Source: Paguma larvata (taxonomy: Eukaryota > Chordata > Mammalia > Carnivora > Viverridae). From it: 64,000 nucleotides of DNA. How positions within the stretch are numbered: position 1 is the first letter of the stretch; the number at the start of each line of letters is the position of its first letter. The position numbers were made by a program, and so were the translations under genes. The DNA is taken from assembly GCA_030068075.1 (NCBI GenBank), contig CM057841.1, positions 47,533,030-47,597,029 on the forward strand. Reading direction: 5' to 3'. Shown in pieces: positions 22,129 through 34,274 of the stretch. The notes beneath the pieces were generated by a model that made no database searches, had not been told where the DNA came from, and saw nothing but the letters and a program-made list of their open reading frames with translations.

Positions 22129-23475
22129 GAAATGACCAAGAAAGAAATCTCTTGTAAGTTCGTGATAGTTCATAAATCTCTTGCGTTTTATCTGGCATGT
22201 TCTTGCTTCAGTAGCCTATTTAAAATGTCCTGAATGTAAGGTTGCTCTAATAACATTATGATCTGACTGCATCTGTGTCTGTTTTTATTTCTTTAAACTA
22301 CTATTGTAAGCCCAAGTTAAATAACTTTCCCTAATTCTATGTTCTCTACAACTATGTTGTTGATGCTTGTTTTTATTATAAACAATCCACCCAAGTTTGC
22401 AGCATCGGCTTTGAAAAATCCCTAATTAAAATAAATTTCAAGGTTAAGCTATTTTTATTCATGCCTGAAAACAGTTACCAATACTTGTGGCTTTTAAAAT
22501 AATAACGGTGTTGTAAGCATATTTCAAAACCAGGAAGGCAGAAATTTGTGTTTATGAAAGCCAAAAAATTAGTCTTGCAATACTTTGGAATGTCTCTGGT
22601 AATTAATTATAGGTGATGTGTATTATATGGAATCTCAGAGATTTTAGTGGAAGGTGGAAAAAAAAGGGGCCATATGTATTTCATTTCTGATATTATTCCC
22701 GTCACTCTGAAAGGGAATTAAAGTTTAATAAAAAGGAATAACAGAGGGGTATAATCTAAGAATAGTAATTAATAACTTTAGCTTTACCAGAATGAGATTC
22801 TGTAATAAATGCTAGGCTGTCATTTGCTAAATCATGAAATATTGCAGAGAGGGAAAAGGCAACATACTCTTTCACAATATGGCTCGTTATGTTAAAACTG
22901 TTAGTGGTAGGGGAGTTTTGTACTTGTTAAGCATTTGTGTTTTTACATCGCTGCTTGTAATTATAATTAAACAGATGGTTCCTGAAAAGAGAGTGTGTTC
23001 TTAGTAATTAAAACCATGGCAAGCAGCTTTTCCTCTTCTCCAACATACAATTAAACTGAATGGAATCACACACCCCTGTGGGTTCTTCAGAGGAAAGGTT
23101 CTGTGCAGATTCAAGTAGATTAGTATTCTGTTCCCCAGCCCTGTCATCTTGCCCCGTAAGGCACTGAGAGCTTTGCAGCTGCAGAGGGCTTCCAAACATG
23201 GGTTTTAGAAGTAGTTACCCCTTCTCTGCTTTCTCCCTGAATCCTATTCTTGCATAGGAAGATTGATAGATTACATTTTTAAATGGGATCTTTGGAACAG
23301 TCTCTAACAACCATTGCATGTGTTGTATCTTACATGACTTTCTAAATTAATTTCTCACCTAGCCCTTGAAATTCCTCGAGGGCACAGGAAAATTAGACTT
23401 TTTTTTCCTTCTTAAGACAGCTAATGTTGGCAATGTTTGCTTGTGAAAAAGTTCTTTCATTTCAGAGTTTTCTTC
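22129..23475. other. Repeat-poor, AT-rich non-coding sequence
   Basis: About 1.3 kb with no repeat recognised and many TAATTA/ATTA words (for example 22600-22620 and 22740-22780). No exon is supported. It may hold conserved non-coding elements. Confidence 0.45.
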
Positions 23476-23487
23476 TAAGGAGTACAG

Positions 23488-23703
23488 GGGAAAATGGGTG
23501 GTTCAGTTGATTAATCATTAGACTTTGGCTCAGGTCATGGTCTCATAGTTCATGAGTTCAAGCCCCACGTTGGGCTCTGTGCTGACAGCCCAGAGCCTGG
23601 AACCTGCTTCAGATTCTATGTCTCCCTTTCTGTCTGCACTTTCCCTGCTCGCACTCTGTCTATCTCTCTCTCTCTCAAAAATAAATAAATATTAAAAAAA
23701 TAA
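23488..23703 (+). mobile_element. SINEC, plus strand
   Basis: 'gggtggttcagttgattaat' through 'gctctgtgctgacagcccag' to an AATAAATAAATATTAAA tail. Flanks TAAGGAGTACAG (23476-23487) and TAAAGAGTATAG (23704-23715) form the duplication. Confidence 0.95.
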
Positions 23704-23984
23704 TAAAGAGTATAGTATTTACTTTTGGGTTCTAGGAAAACCCAATTCTGTTTCATTTATGATTCCTATTGCAACAAATAAACTTTAGGAGATTTTTCAA
23801 CAAGGATTCAGCCCCCCAGGAAATATTTCACCACTTGAAATATAGGTTTGTGGCCAGTGGTCCCTCCCTTGAACCAGACCCCAGCAGTGTTAATGGGTCT
23901 CCCCCAGAGCAGTGAAGTGTGAGCCTGTGGTGCTGTTCACAGATGAAACCTTGGAAGAAATGTTTTGTTTGCATTAGCAAAAAT

Positions 23985-24215
23985 AGGCCCAAATATACTT
24001 TCAATGATTTTAGGTACAGGCTTTTGTGCCCACAGTAAGCAGTTATTTGCTGGGGTAATTAACCATCTGCACCTTATTAGAAGAGTGCAGCTGGCTAATT
24101 ATGCCCAGTGCCATAGGGCAGGTTACACTTCTCATCTGCATATGAAGTGATTTGCAGCAAAGGACACTGACCTTTACAAATGAGTCCCTAAATTTAACCA
24201 GTTCGGTTTGAGGTC
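23985..24215. promoter_or_regulatory. Candidate conserved non-coding element
   Basis: Repeat-free with a dense set of developmental-factor words: TAATTA and CATCTG at about 24055-24068, CTAATTATGC at 24095-24104, CATCTGCATATG at 24134-24145. The look is that of an enhancer, but this is pattern recognition only; alignment is needed. Confidence 0.3.
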
Positions 24216-24699
24216 ACCACTCATGGATCTTTGTTTTGTTTTGTTCTCTTCAGAAGTGAAATTTATATATGGGTGATGATATTTCTATTTGTAAAGTAAT
24301 TAATACAGAACCATATGACAGACATATTATTATGAATCAGGGACAATGAGATCCCTGCTGAATTCACATTGTTTTGGTTCCTCATGTTGGAAAAGTGGTA
24401 CATTAGTATGGATGTGCACGTATTCATGAACTTGTATGAATGACAACTGAAAGCACCATGGAGACTTCAGATGGGGGTAAATTTGTGTATTAGCCATTTC
24501 AGAATCATTTTCAGCAATGGTTGGACATTATCTTGTATCCATCCTAAAAGCTGTACATTATTGGATGGATCAGGTTGAGGAAACAGCCGAATACTGGAGA
24601 GCAGAATGTTATGCTTCAGTTCAAGTTAAATGAAAATTCACGGGCAGTGCTAATTGACTAAATGTGAAAGAGGTCTGCTAGGTTGAACTTCCCATATTT
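24216..24699. other. Intron or intergenic, nothing recognised
   Basis: No exon or clear repeat. Confidence 0.4.
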
Positions 24700-25669
24700 A
24701 TTTGTCTAAAATTGTCCTTAGTTTACCCTTACTCTTGAAAGATATTTTTGCTGGTTATAGAATTAAAAGATGGCAGTTTTCTTCAAGCACATTTGAATTA
24801 ATCATTCTACCCTCTTATGGCTTCTACTGTATTGAGAAATTAGCTCTCAGGAAACCACAGCTCTGTTGAAAATAATCTTTCTTATTGTCTCTTTTAATAA
24901 TTTTTCTCTTTATTTTTGGTTTTCCTCACCTTCTCTGAGTCTAGGTATGGATTTTTTCCTCCATCTGTGTAGCTTGGGATTTGATGGGCTTTTTGAACCT
25001 ATAGATTGGTCTTTTCCAACATTTCAGTAGAATTCTCAGCTATTAGTTTTCAGTTATTGCCTCTGACTCGTCTCTCTTATTTCACTCAAAACTCTAGTGA
25101 CTCTTGATCTCTGTCCTTCATGTCTCTTGACCTCATTTGTGTATTTTCTATTTCTTTGTTACTCCAGGTACTGACCTGCATAATTTTTCTGCTCCATTTT
25201 CTAGTTAACTCATATTCTCTTCAGCTATTTAAATTATGCTTATTATCTATCCCAAAATTTCTTAATTTAGTTAGTGTCTTTCATTGCTAGAATTTCTGTT
25301 TGAATCTTTTTTGAATCTGCTTTACACCTCCCCCCTACACCATTTTGTTTTTAAAAACTTTCAAACCTAAGGAAGTAATCATACTGAAGTACTCTTTACT
25401 CAAAGTCATCAGCTGTTACCATTCTGTCACATTTGCTTTTGTTCTCTTTCTCTTTTGAATCATTTGAAAGCAAATATATGACTTCTAGTGGGAGATATTA
25501 TGATGCTCCTTTTTATAGTTAGCAGGTATTTCCTAACATAAGAACATTCTTTTACATAAGCATAATGCTATTATCACAGTCTATAAACTTAAAATTGATA
25601 TAGTATTTTCTGATATACACTCCATGTTCATATGTCCCCAGTTTTTCAATAATCTTTATAGTGGTTTTT
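24700..25669 (-). repeat. Ancient L1-like sequence, minus strand
   Basis: 'ttgctggttatagaattaaa', 'attgtctcttttaataattt', 'cctcaccttctctgagtcta' and later 'tcaaacctaaggaagtaatc' resemble antisense old L1 parts. Possibly several fragments; internal boundaries not resolved. Confidence 0.6.
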
Positions 25670-25683
25670 AAAAATGAAGTCCA

Positions 25684-25812
25684 CTGATTCATCACTTACA
25701 TACAACACCCAGTGCTCAACACAACAAGGGTCCTTCTTAATACCCAATACCCATGTAGGTCATTGTGCCATATATTAACTAAAATATAAATAAATTAAAT
25801 AAAAATATAAAT
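25684..25812 (+). mobile_element. Tiny retro-insertion carrying antisense L1 3'UTR
   Basis: A 129-bp insert with perfect 14-bp target-site duplications AAAAATGAAGTCCA (25670-25683 and 25813-25826). The left part ('cttacatacaacacccagtg...') is the carnivore L1 3'UTR in reverse, while the A-rich end with AATAAA-like words is on the right, so the inserted RNA carried L1 in antisense. Confidence 0.8.
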
Positions 25813-25826
25813 AAAAATGAAGTCCA

Positions 25827-26820
25827 GGACCCAGTATAGGATCATATGCTATATTGCATTGTTAAGCTTTTTAGTCTCTTTTAGTGTAGATCAGTTCCTT
25901 TGACGTTTGAGGGGAAGGGGGCTTGTTGGATTTTGTTTTTCAGGACATTGACATTTTTGGATTCCAGTTATCTCACAGAATTGTTGTAATTTTATTTTTT
26001 AAAAAATTAGTTTATTTATTTTTTGAGAGAGAGAGAGAGAAAGCATGAGTTGGGGAGGGGCAGAGAGAGAGGAAGAGAGAGAATCCCAAGCGTGCTGTCA
26101 GCATAGAGCCCAGCATGGGGCTCGAACTCACAAACCTTGAGATCATGACTTGAGCCAAAATCAAGAGTCGGACTTAACCCACTGAGCCACCCAGTCACCC
26201 TAGAATTGTTGTAATGAAAAAAAAAAAAAAAGAGATTAGTGTACCCTGAAGATATCTTCAGGTTTATCTGTTAGTACTTCAAACAGTAAAAACACAGCTG
26301 TTCTCTAGTCCGTATCAAATAAGTCCCCTATGTGAAACCTTTGAGTCTTTTTGATATCTTTAGTTTCTGCTAATTTTGTTCATGGTGTCTGGTTTTCTTG
26401 TGTGTTTGCTTATTTCTATTCCTCATTGTCCTAAAATATTATTTGTAGAGATTTTTATTTTTTGAGGTCTGGCATTGATGGTGCCTTCCTCAACAGGAGA
26501 ATGATATTTGCTTCTGCCCTGCACCTTAGGATCTGTTCATCTGGGACTGCCATAGACCTAACTCATGGTTGAAGTTCTCTGGACAGTTTAGTAGTATGGG
26601 AGTGGGCTGCAATTTTGAGTCACAAGTGACTCCAACTTTGGGGATATTTTTTCCTTTCTTTCTTTTTTTTTTTCTTCTTCTCTTGGTCTGCTTAGCACCT
26701 TGACAAGTTTTATTTACTCTGGCTTTCTGGGGATGGTGATAGAGTAGCCAGTTTTAATTTTGGGTCCCAATGTAAGGTAAAAAAAGATTTCTCATTATAT
26801 TTCCCATCTTGAACAGACTC
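25827..26820 (-). repeat. Ancient L1 (L1M) fragments, minus strand
   Basis: Antisense L1M text continues on both sides of the SINEC at 25991-26201 ('agtctcttttagtgtagatc', 'caggacattgacatttttgg', 'tcatggtgtctggttttctt'). No coding capacity. Confidence 0.6.
25991..26201 (-). mobile_element. SINEC, minus strand, perfect 14-bp target-site duplication
   Basis: T-rich tail complement and (GA)n, then 'gtcagcatagagcccagcat' and 'gagccacccagtcaccct'. AGAATTGTTGTAAT flanks it at 25977-25990 and 26202-26215. Confidence 0.97.
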
Positions 26821-27759
26821 TAGTCATTGACTTCTGTCTCACTGCCCAGCAAGGACACCAAACAGAGCCCCAGTTTCTCAAGATTAGTGAATGCCTTGGG
26901 GCAATAGCAGCTATGGAGTTAAGTGCTTTGCTTACTTCTCTGGTGTTTGACTGCATTTAGATTTTGGTCTGGTAATTGCTTACTGTATTGATAGCCTTTC
27001 AATACTTTTAAGGAGATTACAGTTTTTTTCACCTAAAGTTTTTAGTAGTGTTCACACGAATGGTTGGTTCAACCATTACTTGCCATTACTGGAAATGGAA
27101 GTCCCCTTTAATTTTACAAGAAAAATTTATTTTTGTTCTTATTAGACATGCCAGCTGGATACAGGTATTTTTCATACTATTGTAATAGAAATCGATCTGG
27201 CCAAGCTCTGTGACACCAACACACTAAGAATTTCCTAGTCAGTATTTACCGGCGTGATAACTGCGAGAAGAAAAATGGCCCCGTTTTATGCCAGACAGCT
27301 CAAGTACAGTTTTATAGTATGTAACCAATCTCTGTCATTGGTTTTCATTACTGAATTCTGTTATGACAGCCATCCCGTATGAATTCAAAGAATTCGTTTC
27401 GACATTTTAATAAAAGGTAGACATATAGCATTTAACAAGTAACTGCTAGTGAGGACGTGTGAGACAGTGATCAGTGTTGAAAGCACTCAGTTTGAGCAGG
27501 CTCAAGCTAGCTTGCTGTTCACTTGCTTCTGGGAATTACCACATCCCTTAGGGCTGGTGGAGATTGATGAAAACACCAGTGCCTTTCGTCATTGATGTTA
27601 GTTGGAGCCATGGAAGGGTCAATGAGTAAGTCCAGGTTTGCTCTAATATGTATGGCTGGCTTTATGAAAGGATTCCAGATATTTTCTGTGAAAGGAAATC
27701 TGATTCCCAGGCGTTATTTTTGTCAGAAGGATTTGGTTAACAAATAAGCTAACTTAAAA
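26821..27759. other. Intron or intergenic, nothing recognised
   Basis: No exon or confident repeat. Confidence 0.4.
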
Positions 27760-27957
27760 AGATTTTTTTAATGTTTATTTATTTTTGAGAGAGAAGGTGG
27801 GGGGAGGGACAGAGAGAGGGAGACACAGAATCTGAGGCAGGCTCCAGGCACTGAGCTTTCAGCACAGAGCCCAACATGGGACTCAAACTCATGAACCCTG
27901 AGAACATGATCTGAGCTGAAGTTGGATGCTTAACTGACTGAGCCACCCAAGTGCTCC
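27760..27957 (-). mobile_element. SINEC, minus strand
   Basis: 'gatttttttaatgtttattt', GA-rich body, 'tttcagcacagagcccaaca' and 'gagccacccaagtgctcc'. No clear duplication was found. Confidence 0.93.
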
Positions 27958-28509
27958 AGATCACTTTTAAATAATGTTTGCAAATAACTCTACTTTGTTA
28001 GTACTTAGAGGAAATGCACATAAAATGTACCAGTCTTCTGTAAAGAATTTTCTCTGTAACCTTCTGTAGAGTCATGCACTTCTTTAAAGTATGAAAATGA
28101 AGTATATCTAGTTATCTTTTGAACTCAGATGACCCAGAATATTTGGATCCATGTGACCTTCTGCAGAGACCCTGCTATGTGCTAGTTATATTCAGATGGA
28201 CTAATTTGTGTATGGGATTACCTGTCTTGGGTTACTTAATCCAAATATCTAATGACTTTTCATGATTTCCAGATTTTTAGGCATCCTGGATGGTATATTT
28301 GATGGTACAAATGAATTAGTCTTTGTGTTATATAGTGCAAAGTGTATAAGCTTATTCTCTCCTATTCTAATAGAAATAAGGCATTTTCAATTTGATTTGT
28401 AAATAGTGACTCACTCTATTACATATTAGTTATTTGCAAATTCTCTTAATAAATCCCAGGAGTAAATTTTAAGTAAATGTATTATTCCTAAAAATATAAT
28501 AATTATCAT
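27958..28509. other. Intron or intergenic, nothing recognised
   Basis: AT-rich, no exon or clear repeat. Confidence 0.4.
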
Positions 28510-29270
28510 TAGAGAGTGCTAGGTGTCAAGTAGTAGAAACTTAGTTCAAACTTCAATACAGCTTAATTAAAATAAGGGATTTATTAGTCATTTAGTTAGG
28601 ACACTAGGATGGCTGATAGGATCAAAAGATGAACCACTTGTACCAGGGCCGCGAAGTTTAGAACTGCTTTCAATAGCAATATAGTTCACTCCTCTTCATC
28701 ATTCTTCCCTCCTGTCATCTCTTCATCCTGCTCACATTTGTGCTTTTGTCTCCTTGCCTTTTTCTGCAAGGAAGCCTTTTCCATGGGGCGCCTGGGCAAC
28801 TCTGGTGGTTAAGTGTCTGACTCCTGATTTCGCCTCAGGTCAGGATCTCATGGTTGTGAGACTAAGTCCTTTGCTCAGCTCCACGGAGCCTGGAGCCAGC
28901 CTGGGGTTCTCTCTCTCCCTCTCTCTGCCCCTCTCCTGGTCACTCTTTCTCTCGCTCTCTCAAAATAAGTAAATACCTATTTTTAAAAAGGCCTTTTGCA
29001 TGTGGTGGGAAAGATGACTGCCAATAGCTTTAAATTCATGTTCAGCCCAGCAAATCCAAGGAAAAAATATTCTCTTTCTCAAAGTCCAGCTATCACTCAA
29101 GGGAAGGATTCTGATTGGTGTTATTAGCGTCACACGCTCACACCCAAGACCAGCCAGAGCATAGGAGAATTGGATAATCTGATTGGCCAGGTCTCTCTAC
29201 CCTTCTGGACAGGGCAGTGGGTTCTTACAGGAAGAAGGAGAATGGGTGGGTGGGTGTGGGAGGGAATTAG
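28510..29270 (+). repeat. Ancient interspersed repeat (family not named), split by a SINEC
   Basis: 'aagggatttattagtcattt', 'gactgccaatagctttaaat', 'gattggccaggtctctctac' match the order of a common old mammalian repeat that I cannot name. A second copy lies at 30320-30720. The SINEC at 28785-28988 interrupts it. Confidence 0.5.
28785..28988 (+). mobile_element. SINEC, plus strand
   Basis: 'ggggcgcctgggcaactctg' through a CT-rich region to a short A/T tail. Flanks around 28775-28785 (GCCTTTTCCATG) and 28991-29002 (GCCTTTTGCATG) form a duplication with one mismatch. Confidence 0.94.
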
Positions 29271-30319
29271 ATTAGATAGCCAAACAAAATCCTTTATAAA
29301 AGTAGATTGTTAAAAGGAGTTAAAAGCTGCTGAAGAGTACTCCTAATTGAGTACACATTCTTGAATCCAAGTAAGATACATAGATTTAAGAAAATTATTT
29401 ACTAAACCCGTTATAGGCATATGAGAAGATATTTTCTCATGTCAGAAAATTCCATAATTAGAATAATTGATACAGCATACTAGAGGAAAGGACACTTGAA
29501 TTAGGGATTGTTGTGTTAGGAAAAGAAATTTACACATCCAATATTTTCCTTTACTTTTATTTCTTCCACAAAGGAGTTGCAAACAAATGGTAGACTGCAG
29601 GTTTTTAAAAAGGTTATTTTTAATTTTTGCTAAACCAACAGGAGGGGGCCATTAAATCTGTTGTTGATAGTAAAATATGAGTTGATGGCTAATTTGATTG
29701 GTTTATTTGATGGTTAAATTCAAAATAAGGAATTTTAGCTATCAATGAAAGGTAATTTCAGTATCTCTTCTTCATTGTAGCAAATTCATAAATAACTATG
29801 TATTTGTTTATGAATTGTTGCAATGAAAACAATATGAATTGCCTAGCATTCATAAGAAACTTATAAAATAGTTCACTTTGAGTGATGTGTGTGTGGTGTG
29901 AATTGAAGCAAATTCTTCAAATGAGTATTCATCATGTGTAATAGTTTTAGAAGTCAGAGGCATCCCATTTATGTGTTTCTGCAACTGGTCTGTAAGATCT
30001 GGTGGTAACGGAATCAATGATATATAAAGTAGAAGTTACGATATTTTAATAAAACAAACATGGACTTAAAGTAGCTTGTCTGCCATGTTTATATCAGCAT
30101 ATTTGACAAAATGAAAAAGACGATCAAAACTGCCTCTGGAAATTTTGGTCTAAATGGCTCTCAAGCTATTCATGCTATTGTAACACACTAGAAATAATAG
30201 GCAGACTGCAATTATTTATAAGGAATTCACTTTGTCAAGAGCTTATGGCCACAGAATACAGCTCAGATGACATTTGTGTCAAAGAACATTAATTGGCTCA
30301 GATAATTTAGAAATTCCTG
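29271..30319. other. Repeat-poor AT-rich non-coding sequence
   Basis: No exon or repeat recognised. About 30090-30310 is unusually free of repeat wording and holds ATTA/TAAT words, a weak candidate for a conserved element. Confidence 0.4.
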
Positions 30320-30720
30320 GCTGGATCCGAGGATTTAAATGATGTCATCAGAATTCAGTCTCATGGCACAGCTTCCATGTTTGGCTTCATTCTTAACAGG
30401 CTCTCTCCTCTCAGAGGGGCAAGAGGGCTGCCAACAGCTTCAAACTTACCATTACCTAGTGTTCAGCAACCTCAATGGAAATGAAGCATGCCTCTTTGGC
30501 AGCAGTTCCAATAAAGTCAGAATTGAGCCTCATTGTCTCTGACTGGTTTGACTTTAGTCACTTGTCGGGTCCAGGACCGATCGCTATGGCCAGAGAGATG
30601 TGATGCTGGGACAAGCCACTCCCGGACTGGGGTAAGGAGTGGGTGTTTCCCTGAGGGAAAATGATTTTGATCCCAGAAGAAGGATAAGTAGATACAGGGT
30701 GGTAAAAACTGATAAATATC
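30320..30720 (+). repeat. Second copy of the unnamed ancient repeat
   Basis: 'gatgtcatcagaattcagtc', 'tgtttggcttcattcttaac', 'gagggctgccaacagcttca', 'cgatcgctatggccagagag' follow the same family as 28510-29270. Small frames on both strands here are chance. Confidence 0.5.
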
Positions 30721-30789
30721 TGACAAATGATTCTTCTTTCTAAATGAAGATATCTTTGAGAAAGAAAGCGTAAGTGGTTTAGTGATTTA

Positions 30790-31290
30790 GCTCCCTATCC
30801 AGTTATTCAACAAATATTTATTGACTCCACACTAGGCAGTATGTTAGGCATATACACCAGTGATGAGGATGATGGTCAGTGTCTCTTGTCTCATGGGACT
30901 TGCTCTCTAGTGAAGAAGGCAGACACAGAAATCTAGTTACACAAATTATTTACTCAGTATGTGAAAAGTGAAATCGCTATGAGACTTGGGGAAAGGTTTT
31001 CTAGAGGCAGTGATATTTCACCTGACCCCTGTAAGATGAGTCTAAGTTAGCATGGGAAAGGGGGTGGGTCAGAAGAAGAGAGTTCAGAGATTTATCTCTA
31101 AATAACCTTGTAGTTTGATCAGGGGAAACAGGGTAGCCTGAGAACCTAGACAGAAGGATCAGAGTATACCAGTAGGGTTAATGGACTTGGAAGGAGAGCC
31201 TAGGCATTCCAGACCAGAGCTATGCATTTTACCATGTCATCTGAGAGTATAAGAGTGTCTCATAATTCAGATCCATACATGAATCAGGAC
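30790..31290 (-). repeat. L2 LINE 3' end, minus strand
   Basis: 'ttcaacaaatatttattgac', 'acactaggcagtatgttagg', 'gggacttgctctctagtgaa' and 'tcacctgacccctgtaagat' are the reverse of the L2 3' region in order. Confidence 0.82.
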
Positions 31291-31790
31291 ATTTTCTGAA
31301 AGAAGATATATAGCTACAGCTCATCAAGTCTCAATTTTAATATACCTTTTCAAAAATATTTATTGCATTTTTTGGTTCTTCAAGTGAGAAGGGGCTGGAA
31401 AATATGTCCTTGGTTGCTTGGTGGAGAAATTTAAAATGTTTGCGTCTGGCCATTAAAGTTCTGCAAGTAGGCATTCATTGTTAATACACCAAGTTGACAC
31501 TAATTGTATCTCTACTTGATGCCTAAAATAAATCACAATGTCAAGACATCAGCTCTTTAAATCTTCGATTAGGTGGCATAAATGGATAATCCAGGTTAAT
31601 TTCAGACATCTGAGGAGTGCTCTAACTTAACTTGTACTAGTCCTGGGCACTATTCGTATTGTGGTTCATTTTTGGATTTTATCTTCAAATTTTAAAAAAT
31701 GTTCTGTTTTTGCATTGGAAAATTCATTAGGCATGAATTAGGTTTTCTCCCTTTCTACTGTCTATTGACACTCAGCACATGAGGACGTCT
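31291..31790. other. Intron or intergenic, nothing recognised
   Basis: No exon or clear repeat. Confidence 0.4.
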
Positions 31791-33166
31791 GCTTCTGAGA
31801 AGGGTAGACTAGGTAGTGCAGGTCTGTCCTGCTGAGGACAACTAGAAAACCTCGACAGATTATTAACAGAAGCCTACGTCAGTGCACTAGAAGGCTCACA
31901 AGGTGGCGAAGAATTATCAGGCCAGCTCTAGGGGAAACACGTACCCAGAGAAGTGAGCCCCAAACTTAGAACCTCTGAGAGCACATGCAAATTCCAAGGA
32001 AGAAGCTGAGAGACTGAGAGTTGGGACAGTCTTTGTGGGCTAAGGCAACAGGGATTGGTGACCAGAGGACCAAGGACAGAAGACTCCAGGTGAATTTCTG
32101 TTGGGGCAAAGGGCTGCCCCAAAGGAATAGGGATGAACTGGAAGTTGGCCCATGAAGCCACCTGAATTGAAAAAACAAGCCATGGAGTCGGCAAAGACAT
32201 CTACACAAATATGGAAATGACAGTGTTTGCATCCAGAATATTTGAAGGACTTTCACAAGTCAAGAAAAAAAAGACAACCCAACAGAAAAAGGCAAGAGAT
32301 TTGAACACTTCACAAGACATTTCCTAAAGGGAACATCCAAATGGGCAATCTGCGTATGCAAAGATACTCAATCTCATTAGTAATCAGGGAAATGCAAATT
32401 AATAGCACAACGAGCTATGATGATACACAATGGAGAGCTAAAATTTAGGTTGCTAATAGCAAGTGTTAGCAAATTTGGGTGGCAACCAGATCTCTCATAC
32501 ACTGCTGGTGGGAGCATAAATAGGTACAATGACTTTGGAAAACTGTTTAGCATTATCTACCATAGTTTGAGATAAGCTTACCCTACAATCCAGCAGTTCC
32601 ATTCTGAGATATATGCTCTACTTGGCCTTGTGCACAGAAAGACATTTGTAAGACTGTTCATAGCTGTCTAATTCATGATAGCCTCAAACTGGAAACAACT
32701 CAAATGTTAACCAATAGTAGAGTGGATTAATAAATAATAGTATATTTCAAACAGTGAGCTATAAAACTTAAGTGAAAAGCAATTACATCTATATGCAATG
32801 AAATAGATACATAGAGTAAAACAGAGGAAACCAGACACAGAAGACTGCATGTTGTATGATTCCATTGTTTCAAATATTAGAAACTGGGCAAAACTATAGT
32901 GTTTAGGGATGCATGCTTAGGGAATAAAAGAAAATCAAGGAAGTGATTTTGTATAGAAGTGAAGATAGAGATTACCTTTAATGGGAAGAAAGGGCTCAGT
33001 GATTGAGAAGGGGTGTTAGGGTCCTTCTGGGGGTGCTGACAGTGTTCTGCTTCTTTACCTGGGTGATCATTACATGGATGTTCATGTGATAAAAAATTCA
33101 CTGAGCTGTAATGGATATAACTTTTCTGTATGTACATAAAATTTCACAGTAAAATCTTTTAAAAGA
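31791..33166 (+). repeat. Ancient L1 (L1M), plus strand, internally deleted
   Basis: From about 32240 it follows the sense L1 ORF2 end and 3'UTR: 'gaacacttcacaagacattt', 'taatcagggaaatgcaaatt', 'catacactgctggtgggagc', 'caatccagcagttccattct', 'gtacataaaatttcacagta'. The G/A-rich part at 31791-32200 looks like L1 5'UTR, so most of the coding region is probably deleted. Frames are broken. Confidence 0.82.
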
Positions 33167-33416
33167 TCATATCACTTTATCTTTTATCCACCTCATTGTA
33201 ACTAAAAGCAGAATTTATCACATGCTCAATTGAATTGCAACAATGCAATTACATGCTGTAATTGCAACACTTACAGATATAACCAAGCCTGAATGTGGGT
33301 GGATATGCAAAGTCAAAGTCAAAATCCAGTTAGATTTCTGGGTGCTTGTTACTGTATGCTAGAAGCCATAACACTCAGTTTTCTCTTCACTCCTCAAAAC
33401 CAATATGATTTTATTT

Positions 33417-33655
33417 TTTAAATTTTATTTATTTTAATGTTTATTTATTTATTTATTTTGAGAGAGAGAGAGAGAGAGAGAGAGCACATGTGCATGCAAG
33501 CGGGGGAGGGATAGAGAGAGAGTGTGAGAGAGAGAATCTCAAGCAGAGCTTGGACTCATGAATCATGTGGGACTTAAACTCATGAACCATGGGATCATGA
33601 CCTGAACCAAAATCTAAAGCAAGACACCGAAGCCACTGAGCTACCCGAGAGCCCC
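33417..33655 (-). mobile_element. SINEC, minus strand
   Basis: T/TTTA-rich tail complement, a long (GA)n at 33461-33484, then a tRNA-like head complement 'gccactgagctacccgagag'. Duplication TGATTTTATTT at 33406-33416 and 33656-33666. The central part contains a partial internal repeat of 'actcatgaa'. Confidence 0.95.
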
Positions 33656-33889
33656 TGATTTTATTTATAATTAATATAGTACTTTGCAAATAGTAGCTAC
33701 TCTATTAAATTGAAGGATAATTGAATTCCATATGAGAAAAGTAATCTCTTCTGGAACTGTAAGACTTATAAATTCTTGGTTTAAATCGTGAAAATGATGT
33801 GAATTGAGGCTCACAAATAATAAATAAGCACTTTCTGCAGCTGTGGCTCTCTCTGTTCCTGTCCTTAGTGTTAAAGACAGAAAAAAAAA

Positions 33890-34274
33890 AAAGAAACAAC
33901 AGACCCCACATGGTGTCACTTGTGCTAAACCCCTATCAGTAAAGCAAGACTTACTACCTAATCTGATTGCAGTTTCAGCCTCTCTTAGGAATGTTACCTT
34001 TAACCAGTCAATCTGGAATTACCTGATCAGCAGTAGTGAGGTAATCTTCTTGATAGATCCCATCCATCCCCTGTAGAAAGGTGACTGCTGCCTGAAATAA
34101 TCCATTACTTTAACTTCCTTTTCCCACCCCATCTGCCTATAAAACCTTTCCATTTAGTACAGCGTTTTGGAGCTCCTTTCTTTTTGCTCAATGAGATGCT
34201 GCCCTATTCATGAATAATTGAGTAAAGCCAACTTGATCTTCAAGTTGACTTAGTCGAAGTTTGTTTTTTAACAT
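33890..34274 (+). repeat. Solo LTR-like sequence of an old endogenous retrovirus
   Basis: It has LTR architecture: a TATA-like 'cctataaaacctttcc' at 34137-34152, 'ttggagctcctttctttttg' after it, an AATAAAG-like 'gagtaaagcc' before the end and a terminal 'ttttttaaca'. No retroviral genes are attached. Family unresolved; ends approximate. Confidence 0.6.

Noticed and set aside
21872..22198. Long minus-strand frames of repeated PSFL units, and the + strand KEGR repeats
   Set aside because: They are translations of the (GGAA)n microsatellite in a SINEC tail.
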